Source: an uncultured Spirochaetaceae bacterium
GTDB taxonomy: Bacteria > Spirochaetota > Spirochaetia > Sphaerochaetales > Sphaerochaetaceae
Assembly (NCBI GenBank): GCA_944389025.1
Contig: CALXKU010000005.1
Coordinates: 1-64,000 of the forward strand
Direction of reading: 5' to 3'
Length of the DNA: 64,000 nucleotides
Shown here one piece after another: positions 44,900-54,110 of this stretch. Numbering within the stretch: the stretch's first letter is position 1; each line of letters begins with the position of its first letter. The notes under the pieces were generated by a model. That model was given only the letters and a program-made list of their open reading frames with translations, was not told the origin of the DNA and did no database searches. The translations under genes and the position numbers were made by a program.

Positions 44900-46120
44900 A
44901 TGAGATTCAGATACGTCTGCTCCGACTGCGGCAAGATATATGAGAGCGATGAGATAATGTACCTCTGCCCTGCTTGCAGCAAGCAAAACGATGGAAAGAC
45001 ATTTTCCAAGGGCAGCCTCATAGTGGAGCTCTCGGAAGAGGTACTTAAAAAAGCCCGAAGTAAGGAGCATGTTACGCCGGAGGACTTCTATCCATATGAG
45101 ACAAGGCATTCAAAAGAATTCCCGATAGGAGTAACACCGCTTTTAGAAGCAAAAAGACTGAACAGCAAGAGCGGGCTCAAAAACACCCTTTACAAGCTTG
45201 ACAGCCAGCTGATCTCAGGCTCATTCAAGGACAGGGCAAGCTACCTTGTTGCAGAGCAGGCCATCTCTCATGGGGAGAGGAGGATAGCACTTGCCTCAAC
45301 GGGAAACGCAGGAGCCGCGATGAGTGCCGTCGGAGCCGCCCTTGGACTTGATATCATACTCTTCGTTCCTGAGAGCGCTCCGATAAACAAGCTCATGCAG
45401 TCCGTCCTGTACGGGGCTCATGTGGTCCCTGTCAAAGGGAGCTACGACGATGCATTCTCCCTCTCTATTGAGTATACGAGAAGATTCGGAGGAATAAATC
45501 GGAACACCGCATATAATCCTATGACAATCGAGGGAAAGAAAAGCATCTCGATAGAGCTTTTTGAGCAGCTGGGAAGGAGAGCGCCAGATGCCATCTACGT
45601 TCCTGTTGGAGACGGGTGCATAATCGCGGGCGTTGCGAAAGGCTTCATCGATCTAAAACGCGCAGGCCTTATCGATAAGCTACCCCACATCATATGCTCG
45701 CAGAGTGACCAGTCAGATGCTATTTCAAGAGCGTTTGAAAGCGGTGATTATCTGCCTGTTAAAGCCACGACCAGAGCGGACAGCATATCCGTATCACTTC
45801 CTGCGAACGGAAGGATGGCAGTGCGTTACATAAAGGAAAGCGATGGCTGGTGCGTGAGAGTCAGTGATGATGAGATAATAAATGCCGAGCTTGAGCTTGC
45901 ACGGGAGGCGGGAATACTCTCAGAACCTGCTGCCGCATGCGCATATGCCGCCTACAAGAAAGATGCAGGCAACCTCAAAAACAAGCTTGGAGAGGATGCT
46001 TCGGTAGTCGTCCTCTTAACCGGTACCGGCTTCAAGGATATGGCTGTCTTTGAAGGGAAAGTAGCTCTCCCAAAGGCAATAGAGGCAACTAAAGAGGCTG
46101 TTGGGAAACTGAGTTTCTGA
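44900..46120 (+). CDS. thrC: Threonine synthase-like PLP enzyme
   Basis: A 406-residue fold type II PLP enzyme with an N-terminal zinc-ribbon-like segment (CSDCGKIY and CPACSK) and the threonine-synthase motifs SGSFKDRASY (PLP lysine), ASTGNAGAAMSA (substrate) and PVGDGCIIAGVAKGF (phosphate). Threonine synthase makes threonine from O-phosphohomoserine. Because the gene lies after another PLP lyase and near purine genes, a related catabolic role (diaminopropionate- or serine-type lyase) cannot be excluded. GGAAAGGAA precedes the ATG. Confidence 0.8.
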   Translation: MRFRYVCSDCGKIYESDEIMYLCPACSKQNDGKTFSKGSLIVELSEEVLKKARSKEHVTPEDFYPYETRHSKEFPIGVTPLLEAKRLNSKSGLKNTLYKLDSQLISGSFKDRASYLVAEQAISHGERRIALASTGNAGAAMSAVGAALGLDIILFVPESAPINKLMQSVLYGAHVVPVKGSYDDAFSLSIEYTRRFGGINRNTAYNPMTIEGKKSISIELFEQLGRRAPDAIYVPVGDGCIIAGVAKGFIDLKRAGLIDKLPHIICSQSDQSDAISRAFESGDYLPVKATTRADSISVSLPANGRMAVRYIKESDGWCVRVSDDEIINAELELAREAGILSEPAAACAYAAYKKDAGNLKNKLGEDASVVVLLTGTGFKDMAVFEGKVALPKAIEATKEAVGKLSF

Positions 46121-46156
46121 GGCAATAACTTTTCAAACAACTTTGTTAATATTTAG

Positions 46157-46191
46157 AGAGCCCGATTCCTCAATACTATCGGGCTCTTTTC
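46157..46191 (+). terminator. Intrinsic terminator after the threonine synthase-like gene
   Basis: AGAGCCCGAT (46157-46166) pairs perfectly with ATCGGGCTCT (46178-46187) across an 11-nt loop and is followed by TTTT. It closes the PLP-enzyme operon. Confidence 0.85.
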
Positions 46192-46256
46192 CTTAATTAA
46201 TTTTCTAGCAACAATTAACTATGCGAAAATTGTTATTTTCGTCTTTTCAAAACTTT

Positions 46257-46262
46257 TATAAT
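46257..46262 (+). promoter_or_regulatory. -10 box of the activase operon
   Basis: TATAAT lies 20 nt before the ATG at 46283. The expected leader is only about 13 nt and has no Shine-Dalgarno. The -35 is unclear (TTGTTA is at a long 21-nt spacing). Confidence 0.5.
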
Positions 46263-46282
46263 TCAGTATTTTCTTTACTGAT

Positions 46283-49189
46283 ATGTTGAAAATTGGAATT
46301 GATGTCGGCTCAACTACGATGAAAGTTGTCGCCATTGACGAGAATCTGAAACCGATATACAGCGCCTATGAGCGCCACTACTCAGAAATATTCAAGAGAG
46401 CCGCGAAGATGCTCTCAGATGCATTAGATAAACTTGGGGATAGAGAGGTACTGGTATCACTCTCAGGATCAGCCGGAATGGGGCTGAGCGAGAAATCGGG
46501 AATTCCGTTCGTTCAGGAGGTTTATGCGACGCGTGTTGCGGTAAACAGCTATCTGCCCTCTACAGACGCCGTAATAGAGCTTGGTGGAGAGGATGCGAAA
46601 ATCCTCTTTCTGAAGAATGGACTTGAAGTCAGGATGAACGGCTCGTGTGCAGGTGGAACCGGTGCGTTCATAGACCAGATGGCGACGCTGCTTGGAATCT
46701 CGATGAATGATATCGACCGTCTTGCGGATAAGGCGACTGAAATCTATACAATCGCCTCGAGATGCGGCGTCTTCGCGAAATCCGACATACAGCCTCTTAT
46801 CAACCAGGGAGCGAGAACGGAGGATATCGCGGCATCAATACTTGTCGCTGTTGTGAACCAGACGATAGCAGGTCTTGCCCAAGGTCGTAAGATCGAGGGC
46901 CATGTCGTATACCTTGGAGGTCCTCTAACATTCATAAAGAACCTAAGAAAACACTTTGATGAGGCTCTTGGAACGAGGGGAACATGCCCTGAGAACTCAT
47001 TATATTATGTCGCACTTGGCACAGCACTCTCCCCAGGCGGAAAGGAAACAAAGCTCTCTTCTCTCATTGACGAGATAGGCTCTTTAAAGGGAAGTGGCAA
47101 CTACACGAAACTGCCGGCCCTTTTCAAGGACAGATCCGATTACGATGCTTTCATCGCAAGGCATAAAAAGGCAACAGTTGAATCCACCAATCCCCTTACC
47201 TACCATGGGGAGGCATATCTGGGAATAGATGCGGGAAGCACCACCATAAAGTGCGCACTCATAGATATAAACGAGAAAATGCTGCTATCACGCTACAGTC
47301 CGAACAACGGTAATCCCGTTCAGGCGATAGCCAGCTTTCTTAACTCCGTATACGACGAGTATCCGGATATAATAATCAGGGCAAGTGCATCCACGGGATA
47401 TGGAGAGGAGCTTTTAAAGACCGCATTCAACCTCGACTACGGTCTTGTTGAGACCCAGGCTCATTTTCTAGGGGCGAAGCATTTCAAGAGTGATGTCGAC
47501 TTCATCATCGATATCGGAGGGCAGGACATAAAGTGCTTCAAAATCAGAGATGGTGCAATCGATGACATATTCTTGAACGAGGCATGCTCATCCGGTTGCG
47601 GCTCATTCCTCCAGACCTTTGCGAACGCTCTTGGAAAATCAAGCCAGGAGTTTGCAGAGCTTGCCATCGACTCCAAAGCACCTGTAGACCTCGGCTCCAG
47701 GTGCACTGTCTTCATGAACAGCTCGGTAAAGCAGGCTCAGAAAGACGGGGCAAGCATAGAGGACATATCCGCAGGTCTTGCAATAAGCGTCGTAAAGAAT
47801 GCCCTATACAAGGTCATAAGGGCACAGAGCAAGGACGCCCTTGGCAAGAACATTGTTGTTCAGGGTGGAACATTCCTCAATGACGCCGTACTCAGAGCTT
47901 TTGAGATGGAGCTTGAAAGAGAGGTGATCAGACCCGAGATAGCTGGACTGATGGGAGCCTTCGGTGCAGCACTTTATGCAAAGAGGATGAAAGAGAGGGA
48001 CAAGAGCCCCTCAACAATCATATCCAAAGAGGAGCTCAGGGAGCTCAATCCCCGTCTTAAAAGCGTGAGGTGCAATGGATGTAACAACCATTGTCTCCTT
48101 ACCATTAACGATTTCGGACTCTCAAGAAGGCTCATAAGCGGGAACAAGTGTGAGAAGCCTATCACGGGTGTGAAGAAAGCAGAAAGCGACGAGTTCAACC
48201 TATACATGTATAAGCAGGAGATACTCAGAAGCTACATGGAAAGAAAGGGAGAAAACAGGAGAGGAAGGATTGGAATACCCCTTGCACTTGGAATGTACGA
48301 ACTTCTTCCCTTCTACCAGACACTCTTTGAGAATCTCGGATATGAGACAGTGATCTCCCCCTTCTCAGACAGGGCGCTTTACATCTCAGGCCAGGCATCA
48401 ATCCCGTCAGATACAGTATGCTTCCCTGCAAAACTCATGCATGGAGCGATTGAATACCTGAAGAGGCAGAAAGTCGATATGATATTCATACCCGCCTCCT
48501 CATACAATGTTGATGAAGAGAAGGGAACAAACCACTTCAACTGCCCTATAGTAGCCTATTACGGAGAGGTTATCAGGGCAAACCAAGACCTGGAAGGAAT
48601 TCCACTCCGTCTCGCATACCTCTCTCTTGAGAGGCCAAAGGTATTTGCAAGAAGAATCGCAGAGACCTTCTCATTAGATAAGAAGGAGGTTCTGAAAGCA
48701 ACGGAGAAAGCATTCATTGCCCTCTCCGACTACCACAGGAAGGTGATAGAGAAAGGAGATGAGATTATCCGGAGGGCCCGTGAGGAGAAGAGGCATATCA
48801 TCGTACTCTCTGGAAGGCCATACCATGTAGACCCTGAGATCAATCATGGTATCGACCGCCTGCTGGTATCACTGGGAGCTGCGGTAATAACGGAAGACAG
48901 CATAAGCTACAAGGAAGAGAAGAAGAGCGTCGGAGTACTTAACCAGTGGACATACCACGCAAGGCTCTATGATGCGGCCCATTACATCGCTGATAAGAGC
49001 GACATGGATCTCGTCCAGCTCGTATCCTTCGGATGCGGCCTTGATGCGGTCACAACCGATGAGGTCCGTGATATTTTGCGTGAGGAGGACAAGATCTACA
49101 CGCAGATCAAGATTGACGAGATCACGAATCTCGGAGCTGTGAAGATAAGACTCAGAAGCCTCTTTGCTGCTATGGAGATGAAAGAATAA
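46283..49189 (+). CDS. 2-Hydroxyacyl-CoA dehydratase activator-related ATPase, two BadF domains plus DUF2229
   Basis: A 968-residue protein. Two BadF/BadG/HgdC-type ATPase domains follow one another: the first starts KIGIDVGSTTMKVV and has GSCAGGTGAFIDQM, the second starts LGIDAGSTTIKCALID (about 313) and has EACSSGCGSFLQT; both have the Cys of a subunit-bridging 4Fe-4S cluster. From about residue 595 a CxGCxNxC segment and a DUF2229/HgdB-like region follow. Such activases drive ATP-dependent electron transfer to a dehydratase or reductase. In many anaerobes this protein is about 1400 residues with the next gene fused; here the two are separate and overlap by one base (TAATG). Confidence 0.9.
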   Translation: MLKIGIDVGSTTMKVVAIDENLKPIYSAYERHYSEIFKRAAKMLSDALDKLGDREVLVSLSGSAGMGLSEKSGIPFVQEVYATRVAVNSYLPSTDAVIELGGEDAKILFLKNGLEVRMNGSCAGGTGAFIDQMATLLGISMNDIDRLADKATEIYTIASRCGVFAKSDIQPLINQGARTEDIAASILVAVVNQTIAGLAQGRKIEGHVVYLGGPLTFIKNLRKHFDEALGTRGTCPENSLYYVALGTALSPGGKETKLSSLIDEIGSLKGSGNYTKLPALFKDRSDYDAFIARHKKATVESTNPLTYHGEAYLGIDAGSTTIKCALIDINEKMLLSRYSPNNGNPVQAIASFLNSVYDEYPDIIIRASASTGYGEELLKTAFNLDYGLVETQAHFLGAKHFKSDVDFIIDIGGQDIKCFKIRDGAIDDIFLNEACSSGCGSFLQTFANALGKSSQEFAELAIDSKAPVDLGSRCTVFMNSSVKQAQKDGASIEDISAGLAISVVKNALYKVIRAQSKDALGKNIVVQGGTFLNDAVLRAFEMELEREVIRPEIAGLMGAFGAALYAKRMKERDKSPSTIISKEELRELNPRLKSVRCNGCNNHCLLTINDFGLSRRLISGNKCEKPITGVKKAESDEFNLYMYKQEILRSYMERKGENRRGRIGIPLALGMYELLPFYQTLFENLGYETVISPFSDRALYISGQASIPSDTVCFPAKLMHGAIEYLKRQKVDMIFIPASSYNVDEEKGTNHFNCPIVAYYGEVIRANQDLEGIPLRLAYLSLERPKVFARRIAETFSLDKKEVLKATEKAFIALSDYHRKVIEKGDEIIRRAREEKRHIIVLSGRPYHVDPEINHGIDRLLVSLGAAVITEDSISYKEEKKSVGVLNQWTYHARLYDAAHYIADKSDMDLVQLVSFGCGLDAVTTDEVRDILREEDKIYTQIKIDEITNLGAVKIRLRSLFAAMEMKE

Positions 49190-50457
49190 TGCCTTATTTT
49201 ACGAAGGAGATGAAAAAGGACGGCTGGACCATAGTCGTTCCTAACATGTCAGAGATACATTTCGACATAATGAAGAGGATTTTCGATAACTATGACTTCA
49301 ATGTCCTCTTACTTGAGAATAATGACCCCACCCTGATTGAGGAAGGGCTCAAATACGTACATAACGACATGTGCTACCCATGTCTGCTCGTAATCGGGCA
49401 GATGCTTGATGCGATAAAACGCGGTCTTGTGGATAAAGACAGGTGTGCCCTCGCGATAAGCCAGACAGGAGGCGGGTGCAGAGCCTCGAACTACTATTTC
49501 CTCCTTCTAAAAGCGCTCAAGAGAGCAGGACTTGAGAACATTCCTGTGATATCTTTCAATCTTCAGGGCATGAACTCCAACCCCGGACTCAAAATCACAA
49601 AGGTCATGATACTCCAGGCATTCACTGCCCTTATTTACGGGGACATGCTGATGATGGTGTCGAACCAGACAAGACCATATGAGGTCAACAAGGGGGATAC
49701 CGACCGCCTGGTGAAGAAATGGACAGAAGAGCTCGGTAAGAGGTATGCAAGAAACCGTGGCTACTTCGGAAAGAACATGAGGCGTAACCTCAACCAGATA
49801 AGTGATGATTTCGCAGCAATCAAGCAGAACAGGGTTCCAAAGGTCAGAGTCGGCGTCGTCGGGGAAATATACATGAAGTATTCCCGCCTTGGGAACAACA
49901 ACCTCAAGGACTTTCTTGAGAGCCAGGACTGTGAGGTAATGCTCCCTCCGATGCTCGGTTTCGTTTTCTACGGTTTTACGAACGGAATACACGATAACGA
50001 GTTCTACGGAGGGAGAAAGAAGTACAGCTTCCTAATAAAGAAAATAGTGATGCCGTATCTTGAGCACTTCGAGCGCTGGATGATCGAAGCAATAGAACGC
50101 CATGACATATTCCACCGCCCAGCAACATTCAAAGAGCTTGAGGAGTATGGCAAGAGCATGATAAGTCCCGGTTGCAAGATGGGAGAAGGCTGGCTGTTAA
50201 CTGCAGAGATGGTCGAACTTGTCGAGAAAGGCTATGGCAACATTGTCTGCACTCAGCCATTCGGATGCCTGCCGAACCACGTATGCGGTAAGGGCATGGT
50301 ACGCCCGATTAAGGAGAAATACCCCGAATCGAACATCGTACCGATAGATTACGACCCGTCCGCGACGAAGGTTAACCAGGAGAACAGGATCAAACTCATG
50401 CTTGCAATCGCGAAAGAGAACCTCGATAAGGAATTAAGCAAAAAAGAAATTAAATAG
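49189..50457 (+). CDS. 2-Hydroxyacyl-CoA dehydratase-like (HgdB family) protein
   Basis: A 422-residue protein of the HgdB/2-hydroxyglutaryl-CoA dehydratase D-component type. Conserved Cys motifs are NDMCYPCLL, GGGCRASNYY and QPFGCLPNHVCGKG, candidate ligands of a 4Fe-4S cluster. It corresponds to the C-terminal part of the long fused activase proteins found in other anaerobes, and is translated in coupling with the gene before it. Substrate unknown; the double-cubane-cluster type of ATP-driven reductases is a reasonable comparison. Confidence 0.85.
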   Translation: MPYFTKEMKKDGWTIVVPNMSEIHFDIMKRIFDNYDFNVLLLENNDPTLIEEGLKYVHNDMCYPCLLVIGQMLDAIKRGLVDKDRCALAISQTGGGCRASNYYFLLLKALKRAGLENIPVISFNLQGMNSNPGLKITKVMILQAFTALIYGDMLMMVSNQTRPYEVNKGDTDRLVKKWTEELGKRYARNRGYFGKNMRRNLNQISDDFAAIKQNRVPKVRVGVVGEIYMKYSRLGNNNLKDFLESQDCEVMLPPMLGFVFYGFTNGIHDNEFYGGRKKYSFLIKKIVMPYLEHFERWMIEAIERHDIFHRPATFKELEEYGKSMISPGCKMGEGWLLTAEMVELVEKGYGNIVCTQPFGCLPNHVCGKGMVRPIKEKYPESNIVPIDYDPSATKVNQENRIKLMLAIAKENLDKELSKKEIK

Positions 50458-50473
50458 CAATTCTCATTTTCTC

Positions 50474-50504
50474 ATCCAGAAGGAAGCCCTTCTGGATTTT
50501 CTTT
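50474..50504 (+). terminator. Intrinsic terminator after the HgdB-like gene
   Basis: ATCCAGAAGG (50474-50483) pairs perfectly with CCTTCTGGAT (50488-50497) across AAGC and is followed by TTTCTTT. Confidence 0.88.
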
Positions 50505-50555
50505 ATGCAGCGCAGAGACAATTCTGTGCTACACTTTCTGTAGAAGGAGGAAAGA

Positions 50556-50987
50556 ATGGACATCTGGCTCATATGGTTCATAGCCGGCGCTGTTGCAGCC
50601 GTTCTTGAAATAGCAATACCTGGGTTCTACATGCTCACGATCAGTGCAGCATGCATAGGGGGATGCATAGCATCACTCTTATCCCTTTCCCTGGTTTGGC
50701 AGATGGTTTTCGCCCTCGCCTTCCTTCTTGCATTCTCCCTCCTCTTGAGACCACTGCTTTACAAAAGTAAAAGCGGCTACTCTTCAAATAATAAAATAAT
50801 AGGAAAAACCGTAACAATTACCAAAGATGTCCTTCCTCCTGATAAAGGAAGGGGTATGCTTTCTGGAGTGGACTGGGCAATCTCTTCAGATGAAGAGATA
50901 AAAGCAGGAGAAAAAGCTAGAGTGGAATCTGTCGGAGGGGCTGTGCTTCATGTCAGAAAATTGAATAAGGAGGAGAGTGGATGCTGA
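50556..50987 (+). CDS. NfeD-like membrane protein
   Basis: A 143-residue protein with N-terminal membrane helices (about 3-70) and a C-terminal OB-fold-like domain (KIIGKTVTITKDV, GMLSGVDWAISSDEEI). NfeD proteins pair with SPFH/stomatin proteins, and the next gene, overlapping by 7 nt, is one. AGGAGG precedes the ATG by 6 nt. Expected role: assembly or protection of membrane protein complexes. Confidence 0.85.
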   Translation: MDIWLIWFIAGAVAAVLEIAIPGFYMLTISAACIGGCIASLLSLSLVWQMVFALAFLLAFSLLLRPLLYKSKSGYSSNNKIIGKTVTITKDVLPPDKGRGMLSGVDWAISSDEEIKAGEKARVESVGGAVLHVRKLNKEESGC

Positions 50988-51946
50988 CAGCTATCATCGC
51001 ATTAATTATCGTAGTCCTTGTTTTCCTGTTTGCAGGAATAAGAATAGTACCGCAGGGAATGACCATGGTCATCGAGCGTCTCGGGAAATACAAAAGAACG
51101 CTCGAAAGCGGAATAAACATAATAATCCCGTTCTTTGACAAGCCCAGAGTCGTAAGCTGGGACATGCCAAGCCAGGATTCAAGGAACAACAGAAGGAAGA
51201 CCACACCTTGGATCGACCTGAGGGAACAGGTATATGACTATCCTAAGCAGGGAGTCATCACAAAGGACAATGTTACAATCTCCATTGATGCTCTACTCTA
51301 TTTCCAGATATACAATGCTGCCGATGCTTGCTATGAGGTTGCGAATCTCACGAAAGCAATAGAGATGCTTACACAGACGACACTGAGAAACGTCATAGGA
51401 AAACTCACTTTGGATGAGTGTCTCACATCAAGGGATGACATCAATAAGGAGCTGTGTCTCATTCTTGATGAAGCGACAGACAAATGGGGTGTAAAAGTTA
51501 ACAGGGTCGAAGTGAAGGATATCGATGTACCTGAATCCATAAGAAATCAGATGGAAAAACAGATGTCCGCAGAACGGGACCAGAGAGCTATGGTATCTAT
51601 AGCCGAGGGAGAGAAGAAAGCGAAAATCCTCGAAGCGGAAGGTTTCAAGACCTCGGAGATCAACAAAGCAGAAGGTGATAAGCAGGCCTCGATTCTAAGG
51701 GCTGAAGGAGAGGCGGAGGCAATGAAACTGAAAGCAGAGGCAGAGGCTGCCGCACTTGAGAAGATAAAAGAAGTATTCGGATCTAATGAGGAATATTATG
51801 AGTACCTGAGGGCGATACGATATATCGATACGATGAAAGATATCTTTGCCGGAAAAGACACGAAGACAATCTTCATGCCATACGAGACGGAAAAGACTCT
51901 TGCATCTCTTGGCGCCATTGGAGAGATTTTAAAAGAGAAACCCTGA
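50981..51946 (+). CDS. qmcA: SPFH/band 7 (stomatin-like, QmcA-type) protein
   Basis: A 321-residue protein with an N-terminal membrane anchor (about 3-22), the SPFH domain (VPQGMTMVIERLGKY, GINIIIPFFDK, DVPESIRNQMEKQMSAERDQRA in pieces) and a coiled-coil region rich in KAEGEAEA repeats (about 200-265). Such proteins form cage-like rings with proteases or NfeD in the membrane. AGGAGG stands 9 nt before the ATG. The last six codons lie in the first unit of a 39-bp tandem repeat. Confidence 0.92.
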   Translation: MLTAIIALIIVVLVFLFAGIRIVPQGMTMVIERLGKYKRTLESGINIIIPFFDKPRVVSWDMPSQDSRNNRRKTTPWIDLREQVYDYPKQGVITKDNVTISIDALLYFQIYNAADACYEVANLTKAIEMLTQTTLRNVIGKLTLDECLTSRDDINKELCLILDEATDKWGVKVNRVEVKDIDVPESIRNQMEKQMSAERDQRAMVSIAEGEKKAKILEAEGFKTSEINKAEGDKQASILRAEGEAEAMKLKAEAEAAALEKIKEVFGSNEEYYEYLRAIRYIDTMKDIFAGKDTKTIFMPYETEKTLASLGAIGEILKEKP

Positions 51947-52043
51947 TAAGGAAACCGCCTATCTCTTTTAAAAGAGAAACCCTGATAAGGAGACCGCCTA
52001 TCTCTTTTAAAAGAGAAACCCTGATAAGGAAACCGCCCATCTC
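51927..52043. repeat. Three 39-bp tandem repeats between convergent genes
   Basis: Three almost identical 39-bp units start at 51927, 51966 and 52005 (differences at one base each in units 2 and 3). At each internal junction TCTCTTTTAAAAGAGA forms a perfect 16-bp palindrome. The first unit carries the qmcA stop codon, and the array ends 15 nt before the trpS stop. It probably acts as a bidirectional terminator region that grew by slippage. It is not a CRISPR: the units abut without spacers. Confidence 0.9.
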
Positions 52044-52057
52044 TGAGCGGTCATTTA

Positions 52058-53041
52058 TCACATTACAACGTGCATCTTTTCCTTTATCTTTGCGATATTC
52101 TCATTTCCAATCGCATTGGCTTTTTTCGTGCCTTCGCTTACGATCTCCTTAACCTCATCGATATGGCTCTCGTAATAGGCCCTCTTCTCCCGGATCGGAT
52201 CGAGAATGCTGTTGAGCTTCTCCGCAAGCAGTTTCTTGCAGGCTACGCAGCCAATCTGTGCATTCTTACACATGCTCGTGATATTAGGGCACTCTTCGGC
52301 ATTGAATGCCTGATGGTATTTGTATATCGTGCAGACATCCGGATTTCCAGGAATCTTGACGCTTATCCTGTTGGTATCCGTCACTCCGCTCTTTACCTTT
52401 TTTACGATCTCCTCAGCACTGTCTGAGAGATAGATGGCGTTACCAAGACTTTTGCCCATCTTCGCATTCCCGTCGATTCCACAGAGCCTGCCAACAGATG
52501 AGAGTTTGTACTCGGGCTCGACAATCTCCGTATGATAGAGATCATTGAACTTTCTTACAATCTTTCGTGTCATCTCAATATGCGGTATCTGATCCTCACC
52601 CACAGGAACGAGGTGCGCATTGCAGAACGTTATGTCCGCACTCTGTGATACGGGATAACCAAGGAAGCCGTATGTCATGTCCTTGTAGCCGTAATTCTTA
52701 GCCTCCGTCTTGATAGTAGGATTGTGCGACAGCTGGCTTACTGTGACAAGCATGCTGTAGAACATCGTAAGCTCCGCGATTGACGGAATCATCGACTGCT
52801 GTATGATCGTGGTCTTCTCAGGATCGAGTCCGACGGAGAGGTTATCGATCGCAACCTGATAGATTGAATCATGAATCAGCTCTGGATGCTCAAAGTGCGT
52901 CGTGAGAGCCTGAACATCCGCAATAAGAATGAACTCCTCATACTCATCCTGGAGCTCAACCCTGCTCTTGAGAGATCCGACGTAATGTCCAAGATGAAGA
53001 CGTCCCGTGGGCCTGTCACCTGTAAGAATCCTTTTTTTCAT
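52058..53041 (-). CDS. trpS: Tryptophanyl-tRNA synthetase
   Basis: A 327-residue class I synthetase with the HIGH-type motif RPTGRLHLGHYVGS at the N-terminus, the KMSKS-type motif AKMGKSLGNAI and a Cys-rich segment (CKNAQIGCVACKKLL). GGAGGGAA precedes the ATG at 53041, which overlaps the fmdB-like stop (TGATG). It converges on qmcA across the tandem repeats. Confidence 0.95.
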   Translation of the reverse strand: MKKRILTGDRPTGRLHLGHYVGSLKSRVELQDEYEEFILIADVQALTTHFEHPELIHDSIYQVAIDNLSVGLDPEKTTIIQQSMIPSIAELTMFYSMLVTVSQLSHNPTIKTEAKNYGYKDMTYGFLGYPVSQSADITFCNAHLVPVGEDQIPHIEMTRKIVRKFNDLYHTEIVEPEYKLSSVGRLCGIDGNAKMGKSLGNAIYLSDSAEEIVKKVKSGVTDTNRISVKIPGNPDVCTIYKYHQAFNAEECPNITSMCKNAQIGCVACKKLLAEKLNSILDPIREKRAYYESHIDEVKEIVSEGTKKANAIGNENIAKIKEKMHVVM

Positions 53042-53238
53042 CACTTTCCCTCCGCGCCTTTCTTATGGTCTGTCACATAGAATCCGCTTCCATGGAACAC
53101 GACCTCAGGGGCTTCGAACACCCTCTTTGCCTCAGCCTTGCACTCTGGGCATAGCTCAGGGTCATCGGCCTCATCAAAACTCTTATAATCTTCAAAATGC
53201 TTACCGCACCTCGTGCATATGTAATCGTAATATGGCAT
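53041..53238 (-). CDS. FmdB-family zinc-ribbon protein
   Basis: A 65-residue protein of the FmdB regulatory family: YDYICTRCGKHFE, then CPECKAEAKRVF, forming one zinc ribbon. The family is of uncertain, possibly regulatory, function. It is embedded in the operon ileS-lipoprotein-fmdB-trpS, with one-base and three-base overlaps at both ends. Confidence 0.85.
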   Translation of the reverse strand: MPYYDYICTRCGKHFEDYKSFDEADDPELCPECKAEAKRVFEAPEVVFHGSGFYVTDHKKGAEGK

Positions 53239-54110
53239 TAAATCATACCTCCTGAGAGAGCAAGAGCCCTCTCCATGTAACCTCTGACATCCTCCTTAGA
53301 CATCTCCATGTTTCGAATCAGAGTTCGCTCGCCGTCCTTGGCTATCATCTCGGAAAGGAGCTTGAAATCGAGCTTTCCCCCTTCCCTTCTGATCTGCTGG
53401 ACCACCATGTTCCTTATGAGGGTCATGAAAGTCTGTGCATCCCGCTCCTCGCAGAAACTTACTGTTGCAGAAAGGAAGAATGAACCGTCCTTCTCAGTTA
53501 TGGTAATCAGAGCGAATTCCATTCCCGTAATCACCGCATAAGGGATCTCGAAACCAAGATCGATCATCGTCCTAGGCTCTGAGACATAGATCGACATGAG
53601 CGGAGAGGCCATCTCTTCTGCAAGGGAATGAGGAATCAGGATAGAGCGGTTATCGAGGGTCTTATCCTTCGCCTCAAGATAATCCCCCGTTGAGAATAAG
53701 AGGAGGCCAGTTTCAGGAACACCGACAGAAATAGAGCCGTTGGTGTAGTACCTGGTTTTCCCCTCTCCACGCTCAAAACCGTCAAGGTGTGAGATAACCG
53801 CCGGAACCAGAAGAGTTCCGAAATTTCCCTCAGCGGCCCCATAGAGCGTCCAGGAAGAAAGCGGGAGAGGATAGATGGATGACTCCTGACTTGGAGTCAT
53901 TGCAACGCTTATCCTCTCACTTCTATCGAGTATCTCATTTGATGGGATGCTCACTGAGGAGTTTTTAAGAGCCTCTGCATCCAGAGTCATGACAAGCTCC
54001 CCATCATCCCCCATAGCCTGAAAATAATATTCGCTCAAAAACGGGGAATGATGAACGCAGCCTGTGATCATGAGAGCTGCAGCAAATGCAAGAAGAACCT
54101 TTCTTCTCAT
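53238..54110 (-). CDS. Lipoprotein of unknown function
   Basis: A 290-residue exported protein with signal peptide RRKVLLAFAAALMITGC, ending in a Cys lipidation site (residue about 18), followed by a beta-rich body. I do not recognise a domain; the general build suggests a surface or periplasmic protein. It overlaps ileS by 4 nt and the fmdB-like gene by 1 nt, so its expression follows translation of those genes. Confidence 0.7.
   Translation of the reverse strand: MRRKVLLAFAAALMITGCVHHSPFLSEYYFQAMGDDGELVMTLDAEALKNSSVSIPSNEILDRSERISVAMTPSQESSIYPLPLSSWTLYGAAEGNFGTLLVPAVISHLDGFERGEGKTRYYTNGSISVGVPETGLLLFSTGDYLEAKDKTLDNRSILIPHSLAEEMASPLMSIYVSEPRTMIDLGFEIPYAVITGMEFALITITEKDGSFFLSATVSFCEERDAQTFMTLIRNMVVQQIRREGGKLDFKLLSEMIAKDGERTLIRNMEMSKEDVRGYMERALALSGGMI

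Noticed and set aside
51927-52043. Possible CRISPR array
   Set aside because: The units abut directly, with no spacers, and no cas gene is present.
51873-52061. Minus-strand frame with repeated LLIRVSLLKEIGG units
   Set aside because: It only reflects the 39-bp tandem repeats, whose length is a multiple of three; no start signal.
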